DNA from: Amycolatopsis sp. DSM 110486
GTDB lineage: Bacteria > Actinomycetota > Actinomycetes > Mycobacteriales > Pseudonocardiaceae
DNA length: 64,000 bases
Direction: 5' to 3'
NCBI RefSeq assembly: GCF_019468465.1
Contig: NZ_CP080519.1
Span: forward strand, 434,001-498,000
Below the pieces are notes generated by a model, which saw only the letters and a list, made by a program, of their open reading frames with translations, was not told the DNA's origin and made no database searches. Of this stretch, positions 35,208 to 43,569 are shown piece by piece; positions within the stretch are counted from its first letter, which is position 1, and the number at the start of each line of letters is the position of its first letter. Both the position numbers and the translations under genes were made by a program.

Positions 35208-36452
35208 TCAGGCCTGCGTCGGCTCCTCGGCCCGTGCCGCGGCGTAGGTGCGCACCGGGTTGGCCCGGCCGAAGTGAGCGATGGCGAAGGCCGCGGTCGC
35301 GAGCCCTCCGATCATCAGCGCGAGCACGGGACCGGCCGCCGCCGCGACGCCACCGATCACGGTGTCGCCCAGAGCAGGGCCGCCGCGTGAGGCCATCTGG
35401 TAGATCGCGGAAACCCGCCCGCGCAACGAATCCGGCGTCTCGAGCTGCACCGCCGCCTGCCGGATCGTCGTGGCCATCGCGTCGAACGCGCCGAGCAGCA
35501 GGCAGGCGACCAGCGCGACGACGAGCCCGGCGGACCAGGCGAGCAGGACGGCACTAAGGCCGTACGCGATCGTCGAAGCGAGGAGGACCTTGCCGAGCCG
35601 CTTGCTGCGGGCGACCACCCGGAAGACCGTGTACGTCGCGATGAGAGCTCCCGCCGACGGTGCTGCCGAGAGCAGCCCGTACGCCGTGGCGCCCAGGTGG
35701 AATCGGTCGATCGCCAGCGTGGGCAGGAGGACCCGGTAGGCCGCGAAGACCGTCGCCACCAGGTCGAGCAGCACCATTTGCCACACGATCCGTCTCCCCA
35801 GGACGAACCGGACGCCCTCCACGAACTGCTCGCGCAGCGTGATGTGCTCGCCCGACCCCGGCAGGTGCGGGATCCGGAGCAGCGCCAGGGTGACCATCAG
35901 CAGGAGGTAGGTCACCGCGTCGACGGCGTACATCAGGCCTGGCCCGCTGACGGCGATGAGCACACCGGAGAGCGCGGGGCCGAGGAGCACGGCGAGCTCT
36001 CGGGAAGGGTTGAGCAACGCGAAGGCCTGCGGCAGCTGCGCCCGTGGGACCAGGGCCGGGATCAGGGCTTGGCGGGCGGGCTGGTCGAAACTGGCCGCCG
36101 CGGTGGTGAGCACGACCGAGCCGACCACCTGCACGACGTCGACGTGGCCGGCGAAGCTCGTCGCCGCGAGCGCGAGCGCCACGACCATGGCCACGGCCTG
36201 CGACCACTGGAGGAGCTTGCGCCGGTCCACCCGGTCCGCGTAGACGCCGGCCAGGGGACTGAGCACCACCAGCGCCACGACCTGCGCGGCTCCCACCAGC
36301 CCGGTTTGCGCCACCGAACCGGAGAGCTCGTAGACCTGGTAAAGGTTGGCCGCGATCGTTCCCCGGCTGCCGATCTGCGAGAGGACGACGCCGCCCCAGT
36401 AGAAATCGAAGTCGCGGTTGCGCAGGACCTCGGCGACCTTCATGCCCGCCAT
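35208..36452 (-). CDS. MFS transporter (DHA3-type exporter family)
   Basis: 414 aa, 12 hydrophobic helices. The start VLRNRDFDFYWGGVVLSQIGS and the motif-A-like GVYADRVDRRKLL (near residue 70) are typical of DHA3/EntS-type carriers. ATG 36452 lies close to the promoter/operator with almost no leader, so the mRNA may be leaderless; ATG 36443 is an alternative. Divergent from the bicupin-AAA operon and sharing the 36460-36538 control region. It could export a toxic intermediate or move the substrate; direction is not proven. Confidence 0.85.
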   Translation of the reverse strand: MAGMKVAEVLRNRDFDFYWGGVVLSQIGSRGTIAANLYQVYELSGSVAQTGLVGAAQVVALVVLSPLAGVYADRVDRRKLLQWSQAVAMVVALALAATSFAGHVDVVQVVGSVVLTTAAASFDQPARQALIPALVPRAQLPQAFALLNPSRELAVLLGPALSGVLIAVSGPGLMYAVDAVTYLLLMVTLALLRIPHLPGSGEHITLREQFVEGVRFVLGRRIVWQMVLLDLVATVFAAYRVLLPTLAIDRFHLGATAYGLLSAAPSAGALIATYTVFRVVARSKRLGKVLLASTIAYGLSAVLLAWSAGLVVALVACLLLGAFDAMATTIRQAAVQLETPDSLRGRVSAIYQMASRGGPALGDTVIGGVAAAAGPVLALMIGGLATAAFAIAHFGRANPVRTYAAARAEEPTQA

Positions 36453-36459
36453 AATGCCT

Positions 36460-36474
36460 GATGGTATGACCAAA
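36460..36474 (-). promoter_or_regulatory. GntR-type cluster operator (MFS gene)
   Basis: GATGGTATGACCAAA with a perfect TGGT-ATG-ACCA core, the FadR-type consensus, just upstream of the MFS start codon. Confidence 0.6.
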
Positions 36475-36520
36475 AGTCCACGCTTGCCGCAGGGCCCCCG
36501 GCGGACCACAATGCGAAAGG

Positions 36521-36538
36521 TAAAATGGTCCGGCCAAT
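36521..36538 (+). promoter_or_regulatory. -10 box with overlapping GntR-type operator (bicupin-AAA operon)
   Basis: TAAAAT (36521-36526) is a good -10. The palindrome AATGGTCCGGCCAAT (36524-36538) overlaps it, with perfect AATGG / CCAAT-type arms. The start codon follows 11 bp later. Confidence 0.6.
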
Positions 36539-36549
36539 CTGGAGGCTCG

Positions 36550-37620
36550 GTGTCGACGAAGACCACGACGAAGACCACCCACTATCACCAGCAGAAAGCC
36601 CGGCGGGCGAAGTTCCTCGAAGACTGGCGCGACAACCACCGCACGGTCATCCGCGGTGAGGACGTCAAACTCGAGCAGACCGCGCGAGGCATGCGCACCG
36701 GCGTCTACATGGGTGAGGACGGCGACAATCCGACCCGCTCCATCGACGCCCTCGTGCACGAGGTCGACCACGGCGTCGTCACCACGATCCACCGGCACTC
36801 CTGGGACGCCATGGTGCTCGGCGTCGGCGGCCGGGGCTGGCTCGAGGTCGACGGCGAGCGGGTGACCGTCGCCCCCGGCGACTCGGCCCACATCCCGGCG
36901 TGGGCGTGGCACCGCTCGGGCAACGACGGCGACGAGACGTTCCGCTACCTCACGTTCTCCAGCGAGCCGCTGCTCGCCACGATGGGCATGTCGGTCCTCG
37001 ACGACCGCGGTCACGAGCCGTTCGAGAACCTCCCGGGCCGGCCCGAGTTCAGCGCTCCCGACGTGCAGGGAGACGACGCGTACGCCCGTCGTCTGCGCCG
37101 TCTCGGCAAGGAGCAGCAGAAGCGCCGCAGCGGTCGGCTCCACACCGACTGGGACGAGCTCGAGATGCTCAACACCCCGCGCGGCACCCGCACGACCTTC
37201 CTCCTCGACCGCGCCATCGGGTACCAGGCTTCCGGTATCACGATGGCGATGTTCGAGATCGGCCAGGGCCGCCGGCAGTCGATGCACCGGCACGCCGGCG
37301 AGGCCTGGCTGTACGTGCTCGAAGGCGAGGGCCACTCCTACCTCGGCACCGAACCCGAGGGCGGGGAGAACCACCCGTGGAAGAAGGGCGACCTGATCGT
37401 GGTCGACCACTTCCTGTGGCACCAGCACTTCAACGACTCCGCGGAGAACACCGCGCGGGTCGTGCGCATCCACATGTTCGACAGCCTGCTCGAGACGATG
37501 CGGGCGCTGATGGATCCCGCGGTGCTCTTCGAAGAGCCGCCGGACCACATCCGCGATGCCCAGGCCGGCGACGTCAACACGGTCGTGTGGCCCGCCCTCG
37601 ACCGGCCGTCCTGGCCGTGA
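36550..37620 (+). CDS. Bicupin protein
   Basis: 356 aa, two cupin domains. Domain 1: IHRHSWDAMVLGVGGRGW near residues 82-99 and HIPAWAWHRSGN. Domain 2: MHRHAGEAWLYVLEGEGH near 241-258 and DHFLWHQHFND near 290. Both domains keep His ligands; domain 2 keeps the Glu. The N-terminus is rich in Thr/Lys/His (STKTTTKTTHYHQQK), an unusual stretch. GTG start with GGAGG four bases before. Its stop overlaps the start of a Pch2/TRIP13-like ATPase, so the two are made together. Candidate dioxygenase or metal-dependent decarboxylase. Confidence 0.85.
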   Translation: MSTKTTTKTTHYHQQKARRAKFLEDWRDNHRTVIRGEDVKLEQTARGMRTGVYMGEDGDNPTRSIDALVHEVDHGVVTTIHRHSWDAMVLGVGGRGWLEVDGERVTVAPGDSAHIPAWAWHRSGNDGDETFRYLTFSSEPLLATMGMSVLDDRGHEPFENLPGRPEFSAPDVQGDDAYARRLRRLGKEQQKRRSGRLHTDWDELEMLNTPRGTRTTFLLDRAIGYQASGITMAMFEIGQGRRQSMHRHAGEAWLYVLEGEGHSYLGTEPEGGENHPWKKGDLIVVDHFLWHQHFNDSAENTARVVRIHMFDSLLETMRALMDPAVLFEEPPDHIRDAQAGDVNTVVWPALDRPSWP

Positions 37621-38495
37621 GCGAGCGGACGCTCCCGCCCGGAGTCGTCGGACTGCACGCGCTCCCCTCGGACCACCACGACGGGCCGTGGGACTCGATG
37701 ATCGTGCCGGCGGGCACCAAGGAGAGGCTGCTCGGCACCGCGCTGCTCGTCCTGCGGCAGGGCCGGTTGCTGAGCGGGCTCTCCGGCGCGCCGCACGGCC
37801 TGATCGTGCTGGCCGGCCCTCCGGGTACGGGAAAGACGACGCTCGCGCAGGGGCTCGCGCAGGCCGCCGCACGGAAAATGGCCCCGCGTGGCGCCACGAC
37901 GCTGGTCGAGGTCGACCCGCACGCGTTCCCGAGCGACATGCTCGGCGAAAGCCAGCGGGCCGTCTCGCGGCTGTTCCTCGACACCCTGCCCGAGATCGCC
38001 GCGCGGAGACCCCACACCGTGGTGCTGATCGACGAGGTCGAAGCTCTGGCCGTACGCCGGAGTTCGGCGTCGTTCGAGACCAACCCGGTCGACGTGCACC
38101 GCGCGACGGACGCTGTGCTGTCCGGTCTCGACCAGCTTCGCGCGCAGTGCCCGCACCTGGTTCTCGTGGCCACGACCAACTTCGTCGACGCGGTCGACGA
38201 GGCGGTGCTCTCGCGGGCCGATCTGGTCATGAACACCACGCTGCCCGACGACGAGGTCATCGAGCAGATCGTGGCGTCGTCGCTGGCCGAGCTGGCCGAG
38301 CAGTGGCCCGGCCTGACGCCGCTCGCCCGGGACGCCGATCTCCGCGCGGAGCTGGCCAAAGGCCTGCGGGGTCTCGACGGCCGGCGGGTCCGCAAGTCGA
38401 TCCTCGCCGCGCTCACAGTGCGCACCGAGGTCGCGCTCGACCCGAACCTGCTCACCGCCGACGACCTGCGCCACGCGACGCAGCTCGACGGCTGA
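37617..38495 (+). CDS. Pch2/TRIP13-like AAA+ ATPase
   Basis: 292 aa. Walker A AGPPGTGKTTLAQGLAQ near residues 66-82, then EVDPHAFPSDMLGESQRA (pore-loop region), Walker B VVLIDEVEALAVRR near 136, NPVDVHRATDAVLSGLDQL, sensor 1 VATTNF, VLSRADL and sensor 2 GLDGRRVRKSIL. This order and wording fit Pch2/TRIP13, which unfold HORMA-domain proteins. No HORMA, CD-NTase or effector gene is nearby, so this is not a CBASS locus. GTG overlaps the bicupin stop (GTGA). The N-terminal adaptor-binding part is short. The client is unknown; the coupled bicupin is the first suspect. Confidence 0.8.
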   Translation: MSERTLPPGVVGLHALPSDHHDGPWDSMIVPAGTKERLLGTALLVLRQGRLLSGLSGAPHGLIVLAGPPGTGKTTLAQGLAQAAARKMAPRGATTLVEVDPHAFPSDMLGESQRAVSRLFLDTLPEIAARRPHTVVLIDEVEALAVRRSSASFETNPVDVHRATDAVLSGLDQLRAQCPHLVLVATTNFVDAVDEAVLSRADLVMNTTLPDDEVIEQIVASSLAELAEQWPGLTPLARDADLRAELAKGLRGLDGRRVRKSILAALTVRTEVALDPNLLTADDLRHATQLDG

Positions 38496-38512
38496 CGCCC
38501 TGCGACGGACGA

Positions 38513-38553
38513 ACGCGCGGTGCCGGGTCGACGACCGACCCGGCACCGCGCGT
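38513..38553. terminator. Bidirectional terminator between AAA and ABC importer genes
   Basis: Perfect 18-bp stem ACGCGCGGTGCCGGGTCG with its complement at 38536-38553 and a 5-base loop. It lies between convergent genes and can stop both transcripts. Confidence 0.8.
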
Positions 38554-38567
38554 TTCCCGTGCGCTGT

Positions 38568-39548
38568 CTACTTGCTCCCGAACGCCTTGTCCACAAAGGA
38601 CGAGTCGATCAGCGACGCGAGGTCGACCTTGTCGACCCCGTTCACCGAGCCCTCCAGCGACTGCTGGGACGACTTGAGCTGGTCCACCGTTGCCACCGGG
38701 GGGTCGGTGAGGACCTCGCCGGCGTAGTACTTCCAGGTCGCGTCGAGCGCGCGCTGGTCGGTGACCCCGAGGTGGGCGCCCAGGATCTTCGTCGAATACG
38801 CCTCGTCGGAGCGCTCGCGGTCGAACCCCTTCTTGAGGCCGGCCATGAACTTCCCGACGACGTCCGGGTGGTCCTTGAGGTACTCGGACGTGCTGGAGAT
38901 GCCCACGTTGATGTTGGGGATCTTCTCCTTGGCCATGTCGATCACCATGTGCAGCCCGGCGTCCTCGAACTTGAGGCTGGCCGGCGGGTGCGTGGCGGAG
39001 GCGTCGATGGTCTTGGCCAGCAGCGCGTTGTTGACGTTCGTCACCGAACCCAGCGGCACCAGGTTCACGTCGGTCGGGTTGATGCCCAGCTTCTTCAGCG
39101 CTTGCAGAGTGCCGATGTACTGGGAGCCGCTCTTCGTGGTGTAGCCGATCTTCTTGCCCTTCAGCTGTGCGGCGGTCGGCACGTTCGCGTAGATCTGGTA
39201 CGGAAGCACCGGGGTGAGCGCGGCCAGCACCTTCACGTCACCGCCCGCCGCGGTGCCGGCCACGATCTGGGAACCACCCATCGAGGCGAGCTGCGTCTGG
39301 CCGGCGATGAGCGCCGGGTACCCCTGGTTGCTGTCGAGCTTGATGAGCTTGACGTCGAGCCCTTGCTCCTTGAAGTAGCCGGCTTCCGAAGCGATCCACA
39401 GGGGCAGCTCGTCAGCGACCTCTTCGCTGTAGCTGACGGTGATGACACCGCCGGCTCCGGCGTCCGACGAACCGCCGCAGGCCGTGAGAGACGACGTCGC
39501 GAGCGCCACGGAAATGGCGACGCCGAAGGCGCCAGACTTGAACTTCAT
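38568..39548 (-). CDS. ABC transporter substrate-binding lipoprotein (NitT/TauT/SsuA type)
   Basis: 326 aa. Lipobox LTAC-GGSS near residue 24. The mature start VITVSYSEEVADELPLWIASEAGYFKEQGLDVKLI is classic for NMT1/SsuA/TauA-type receptors. Family ligands include sulfonates, nitrate, thiamine precursors, riboflavin and aromatic acids such as phthalates. Last gene of a minus-strand operon with permease and ATPase. In the aromatic regulon, uptake of an aromatic carboxylate or sulfonate is likely (inference). Confidence 0.9.
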   Translation of the reverse strand: MKFKSGAFGVAISVALATSSLTACGGSSDAGAGGVITVSYSEEVADELPLWIASEAGYFKEQGLDVKLIKLDSNQGYPALIAGQTQLASMGGSQIVAGTAAGGDVKVLAALTPVLPYQIYANVPTAAQLKGKKIGYTTKSGSQYIGTLQALKKLGINPTDVNLVPLGSVTNVNNALLAKTIDASATHPPASLKFEDAGLHMVIDMAKEKIPNINVGISSTSEYLKDHPDVVGKFMAGLKKGFDRERSDEAYSTKILGAHLGVTDQRALDATWKYYAGEVLTDPPVATVDQLKSSQQSLEGSVNGVDKVDLASLIDSSFVDKAFGSK

Positions 39549-39586
39549 TGTTCTGTCCTTCTGGGGATGGGCGGGGACGGGAAACG

Positions 39587-40447
39587 TCAGTCGTTGCTCA
39601 GGCGCCAGGCCGCGTAGTGGTTCTCCACCCGGCGCAGCAGCGCCGTGAGAATCACTCCGGCCGCGGCGAAGATGAACAGGCCGGCGAAGACCGTGGCAGT
39701 CTGGAACTGCTGGCCGGCGGTGTTCATCGTCATGCCGACACCGTGCTGCGCGCCGCTGAGCTCGGCCACGAAGACACCGATCAGCGCCTGGCCCACCGCG
39801 AGCCGCATCCCGCTGGCGATGAAGGGGACGGTGCCGGGCAGGGCCACGGTGCGGAACAGCTGGAGGTCGCTCGCCCCGAAACACCGCGCTACGCGCACGG
39901 TTCCTTGTTCGAGCGACTGGACGCCCTGCGCGGTGTTGATGAGCACCGGGAAAAGCGCCATCAGGAAGACGATCGCGATCTTCGAAGAACTGCCGATGCC
40001 GAGCCAGATGATCAGCAGGGGCGTCAGCGCGATGCGCGGCGTGGCGTAGAGGAAGTTGACGAAGGGGTTGAGCGCCCAGGCGATGCGCTTGTACCAGCCG
40101 ATCAGCAGCCCCACCGGCAGCCCGATCACCACCGCCAGCGCGAGGCCGGCGAGCAGTTCCTGGGCGCTGGTCCACAGGTCGATCCAGATCTGCCCACCTT
40201 GGATCATCGCCCCGAAGGCGTTGATGACGTCGACCGGCCCGGGCAAGATCAGCTGCGGCTGGATCCGCAGCAGCGCGATGATCTCCCAGACGACGAGCAC
40301 GACGACGACGGCGCCGACGCCGAACAGGCGTTGCTCGCTGAGCCACGACGGCAGCCGGCGGCGGGCCGCCTGGCCCGCGCGAGGGCTCCGGCGCGCCGGC
40401 CGGGACTCGATTCGCGAGGCCGGCCTTGGCGAAGAGGTGACGCTCAT
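39587..40447 (-). CDS. ABC transporter permease (SsuC/TauC type)
   Basis: 286 aa, about six helices after a basic Arg-rich N-terminus of 40 residues. The EAA-like loop (RVARCFGASDLQLFRTVALPGTVP) and TPRIALTPLLIIWLGIG are typical. Start ATG overlaps the stop of the ATPase gene (ATGA). Channel of the SsuABC-like importer. Confidence 0.92.
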   Translation of the reverse strand: MSVTSSPRPASRIESRPARRSPRAGQAARRRLPSWLSEQRLFGVGAVVVVLVVWEIIALLRIQPQLILPGPVDVINAFGAMIQGGQIWIDLWTSAQELLAGLALAVVIGLPVGLLIGWYKRIAWALNPFVNFLYATPRIALTPLLIIWLGIGSSSKIAIVFLMALFPVLINTAQGVQSLEQGTVRVARCFGASDLQLFRTVALPGTVPFIASGMRLAVGQALIGVFVAELSGAQHGVGMTMNTAGQQFQTATVFAGLFIFAAAGVILTALLRRVENHYAAWRLSND

Positions 40448-41316
40448 CGGGCTCCCTCCCCGGCACCGGCTTTGGCGCCGTAGAGCACATCGGCGATCTC
40501 GTCCCGCAGCTGCGCGAACTCGCGCGTCCGCCGGATCTCGTGCGACCGCGGGCGAGCCCACGGCACCGTGATCTCCTTGACGATGCGACCGGGCCGCGGG
40601 CTGAACACGCACACCCGGTCCGCGAGGAACGCGGCCTCGGTGATGTCGTGGGTGACGAACAGCGCCGTCACGTCGCGTGCGGCGCAAACCCTGAGCAGTT
40701 CGACCTGGAGCACCTCACGAGTCTGGGCGTCGATCGCGGCGAACGGCTCGTCGAGCAAGAGGATCTCCGGCTCGACCGCGAGCGCGCGGGCAAGGTTGAC
40801 CCTGGCCTGCATGCCACCGGAGAGCTGCGCCGGGTACTGCTGCCCCACGCCGGCGAGTCCGACCAGCTCCAGCAGCTCGTCGGCGCGCTGCTTGGCCGCC
40901 GGCTTCTTGACTTTTTTCGTGAGCTCGAGGCCGTAGCTGACGTTCGCCTGAACGGTCCGCCACGGCAGCAAGTTGGCGTGCTGGAACACCATCGCCCGGT
41001 CGGGCCCCGGACCGGGGATCGGCCGCCCGTCGAGCTCCAGATCGCCCTCGGCGAGCTGGACGAACCCGGCGACCGCGTTGAGCAACGTGGTCTTGCCGCA
41101 GCCGGAAGGCCCGACGAGGCAGACGAAATCCCCCCGCCCCAAGGTCAGGTCGCACTGCTCGACGGCCGTCGTCACCTCTTTCGACCCAGGCTTGGCGTAG
41201 TCGATGGCGACACCCCGGGCCTCGAGGTGTGCGATCCCGCCCGTGGCCCCCACATCGATGTGCGCAGCATCACGGCCTGCCGTTCTGGACAGTGCCGGCT
41301 TGTCTCGGCTCAGCAT
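40444..41316 (-). CDS. ABC transporter ATP-binding protein (SsuB/TauB type)
   Basis: 290 aa. Walker A GPSGCGKTT near residue 66, Q-loop VFQHANLLPW, signature LSGGMQARVNLARAL, Walker B ILLLDEPFAAID, H-loop VTHDITEA. First gene of the importer operon. ATG 41316 has no Shine-Dalgarno sequence upstream (the preceding bases are CTCCCCTCC), so the message may be leaderless; the operator lies about 20-45 bp away. The in-frame TTG at 41361 would start inside the operator. Confidence 0.9.
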   Translation of the reverse strand: MLSRDKPALSRTAGRDAAHIDVGATGGIAHLEARGVAIDYAKPGSKEVTTAVEQCDLTLGRGDFVCLVGPSGCGKTTLLNAVAGFVQLAEGDLELDGRPIPGPGPDRAMVFQHANLLPWRTVQANVSYGLELTKKVKKPAAKQRADELLELVGLAGVGQQYPAQLSGGMQARVNLARALAVEPEILLLDEPFAAIDAQTREVLQVELLRVCAARDVTALFVTHDITEAAFLADRVCVFSPRPGRIVKEITVPWARPRSHEIRRTREFAQLRDEIADVLYGAKAGAGEGAR

Positions 41317-41334
41317 GGAGGGGAGCGTAGGACT

Positions 41335-41366
41335 AATTGTCAGTCCAAAGCAATGGTCCAACTGAG
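41335..41366. promoter_or_regulatory. GntR-type cluster operator (SsuB-like promoter)
   Basis: AATTGTCAGTCCAAA (41335-41349; reverse TTTGG-ACTGA-CAATT) plus a half site CAATGGTCCAAC (41351-41362), just upstream of the importer operon. Confidence 0.5.
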
Positions 41367-41428
41367 TTTTCTGGCCAGGTCGTGACCGGCCGGAGCAGCG
41401 CGGCCGTCCCTGACCAGGGCTAGTGCCG

Positions 41429-41443
41429 TAAGGTCAGACCATT
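41429..41443 (+). promoter_or_regulatory. GntR-type cluster operator (gntR paralog 2)
   Basis: TAAGGTCAGACCATT, reverse reading AATGG-TCTGA-CCTTA, 52 bp upstream of the second gntR gene, suggesting autoregulation. TTGACT (41442-41447) may be its -35. Confidence 0.55.
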
Positions 41444-41494
41444 GACTGTTAAACTACGGTGCATTTCCGGCATCGACCATGACGAGGTGGAGAC

Positions 41495-42229
41495 ATGGCT
41501 GCAACAGGGCGCGGTGCGAAGGACGACCTCTTCAGCCGCGTGAGCACCTCGCGGGTGTCGCAGGTCATCGTGGACCAGATCAAGGTCCTGATCCGCGACG
41601 GTTCTCTCATCCCCGGCGACCGGCTGCCGAGCGAGCGCGATCTGTGCCAGCGCTTCGGCGTGAGCCGGGTGACCGTGCGTGAGGCACTTCGCGTACTGGA
41701 AGCCACCGGACTCGTCACCATCCGGGTCGGCGCCCACGGCGGCGCCTTCCTGACCGCGCCGAGCACGGACCGCGTCGGCGAGGGTCTGGCCGATCTCCTT
41801 TCGATGTCCGTGCTCACAGCCGGCGAGGTGACCGAGGCGCGCAAGATCGTCGAGATCGGCGCCCTCCCCCTGATCGTCGAGCGGGCGACCGACGAGGACA
41901 TCGACGCGCTGTTCAAGCTCGTCGAGGAGGGGCAGACCGCCGTCGACGAGGGCGTGCACGCGGTGGACATCTCGGCGCGGTTCCACATCCGGCTCGCCGA
42001 ATGCGCCCACAACACCGCGCTGACGATGCTGATCCAGAGCTTCCACGGCCCGCTCCTCATGTCCCTGCGGGAGGCCCGCGAGCAGGCCCCCATCATGGGC
42101 GCGCGCGGGACCGGCGAACACCGGGAGCTCGCCGAGGCCATCCGCAACCGCGATCTCGCGGCCGCTCAGCGGGTCATGAGCGAACACATCGCCCGGACCG
42201 CGCAACGCGTGTCGCACGAGGCCGAGTAG
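41495..42229 (+). CDS. GntR-family regulator, FadR/FCD subfamily (paralog 2)
   Basis: 244 aa. wHTH near residues 20-90 (VIVDQIKVLIRDGSLIPGDRLPSERDL, GVSRVTVREALRVLEATGLV) and an FCD effector domain (RFHIRLAECAHN, HGPLLMSLREAREQ). It is plainly paralogous to the regulator at 16884-17663; both read GVSRVTVREALRVLEA and HGPLLMSLREA. The near-identical recognition helices imply the same operator. Together they probably repress the cluster until an aromatic acid or pathway intermediate binds the FCD pocket. Confidence 0.92.
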   Translation: MAATGRGAKDDLFSRVSTSRVSQVIVDQIKVLIRDGSLIPGDRLPSERDLCQRFGVSRVTVREALRVLEATGLVTIRVGAHGGAFLTAPSTDRVGEGLADLLSMSVLTAGEVTEARKIVEIGALPLIVERATDEDIDALFKLVEEGQTAVDEGVHAVDISARFHIRLAECAHNTALTMLIQSFHGPLLMSLREAREQAPIMGARGTGEHRELAEAIRNRDLAAAQRVMSEHIARTAQRVSHEAE

Positions 42230-42296
42230 CACCGGGAAAACCCGCGCCACCCTCGGAAACACCCCTCGCACCGGACGCCGTCTTCCGCTAAGGTCC

Positions 42297-42311
42297 AATG
42301 GACTAGCCAAT
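42297..42311 (+). promoter_or_regulatory. GntR-type cluster operator (ferredoxin reductase gene)
   Basis: AATGG-ACTAG-CCAAT, perfect arms, between a TAAGGT -10-like box (42289-42294) and the GGAGGAG ribosome binding site of the reductase gene. Confidence 0.6.
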
Positions 42312-42320
42312 GGAGGAGTA

Positions 42321-43565
42321 ATGGCGGTGAAGGGAAGCAGCACCCTCGTGGTGGGCGCGAGCCAAGCGGGAGTGGAGCTGGCCGCCTCGCTGCGCAAACT
42401 CGGTGCTTCGGGACCGATTACGTTGCTCGGCGGGGAAAACCGGCTGCCCTACCAGCGGCCCCCGCTCTCCAAGGCGTTCCTCAAGGGGGAACTGCCCGAG
42501 GAGCGGCTGGCACTGCGCGGCCGGGACTTCTACGAGGCTCAGCGGATCGAGCTCGTCCGAGGTGAATGGATCGACGAGATCACCCTCACCGATCCCGAGC
42601 TCGGTGAGGGCTTCGCGGTCACGCGGTCCGGTCGGACGGTGGAGTTCGACCGGCTCGCCCTGGCCACCGGAGGCACGCCACGCCGCCTCCGGATCCCCGG
42701 GAGTGAGCTCGCCGGCGTCCACTACCTGCGCGATGTCGACGACGCGATGGCGCTGCGACACGACCTCGCGGCCGCCCGCGACGTCGTGGTCATCGGCGGG
42801 GGCTTCGTGGGGCTCGAGGCCGCCGCGGCCGCCACCACCGCCGGCCGGAACGTCACCGTGGTCGAAGCGGCCGACCGGTTGCTCGCCCGCGCCGTCGCGC
42901 CGCAGATGTCGGGCTTCTACCTCGCCGCGCACCGGCGGCGCGGCACCGAAATCGTGCTGTCGACCGGCGTGACCGAACTCCTCGGCCGCGACCGGGTGAC
43001 GGGTGTCGGGCTCTCGGACGGCCGCACCATTCCCGCCGACGTCGTGGTCGTCGGGATCGGCCTGGTGCCCCACACCGAACTCGCGGAGCAGATCGGGCTC
43101 GCCTGCGCCGGCGGGATCATGGTCGACGAGTCCGCCCGGACCAGCACCCCCAGTGTGGTCGCCGCGGGCGACTGCACGATCGTCGCGCACCCCGACCACG
43201 GCGCCCTCCGCCTCGAGTCCGTACCCAACGCCATCGCGCAGGCGAAGACGGCGGCCGCGAGCCTGCTCGGCCTGGCCGCTCCCGCGCCCGGGATCCCGTG
43301 GTTCTGGTCCGACCAGGCCGATCTGAAACTGCAGATCGCCGGGATCAGCAGCGGCTACGACGAGACCGTGCTACGGGGCGACCCCGGCAGTGAACGGTTC
43401 TCGCTCTTCTACTATCGCGGCGGGCGCCTCATCGCGATCGACGCCGTCAACGCACCACGCGACTACATGGCCGTGCGCAAGCTGCTCGAGGCCGGCCGCA
43501 CCGTCCCGCAGCACGTCGCGGCCGACACCGAGGTGGCGCTGAAGGAATTCCTGCGCGCGGCTTGA
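42321..43565 (+). CDS. FAD-dependent ferredoxin reductase (Rieske-system electron donor)
   Basis: 414 aa. FAD motif LVVGASQAGVELAASLR at the start, NAD motif VVVIGGGFVGLEAAAAA near residue 155, and the second FAD motif TSTPSVVAAGDC near 275. This is the layout of rhodocoxin/putidaredoxin-type reductases. It passes electrons from NAD(P)H to a [2Fe-2S] ferredoxin. The matching ferredoxin (53011-53337) and oxygenase (51632-52915) are 8-10 kb away but share the same operator, so they probably form one three-component system. Confidence 0.88.
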   Translation: MAVKGSSTLVVGASQAGVELAASLRKLGASGPITLLGGENRLPYQRPPLSKAFLKGELPEERLALRGRDFYEAQRIELVRGEWIDEITLTDPELGEGFAVTRSGRTVEFDRLALATGGTPRRLRIPGSELAGVHYLRDVDDAMALRHDLAAARDVVVIGGGFVGLEAAAAATTAGRNVTVVEAADRLLARAVAPQMSGFYLAAHRRRGTEIVLSTGVTELLGRDRVTGVGLSDGRTIPADVVVVGIGLVPHTELAEQIGLACAGGIMVDESARTSTPSVVAAGDCTIVAHPDHGALRLESVPNAIAQAKTAAASLLGLAAPAPGIPWFWSDQADLKLQIAGISSGYDETVLRGDPGSERFSLFYYRGGRLIAIDAVNAPRDYMAVRKLLEAGRTVPQHVAADTEVALKEFLRAA

Positions 43566-43569
43566 CGAG

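Noticed and set aside
36550..38495. CBASS/anti-phage locus based on the TRIP13-like ATPase
   Set aside because: No HORMA protein, CD-NTase, E1/E2/JAB or effector gene is present; neighbours are catabolic and share the catabolic operator.
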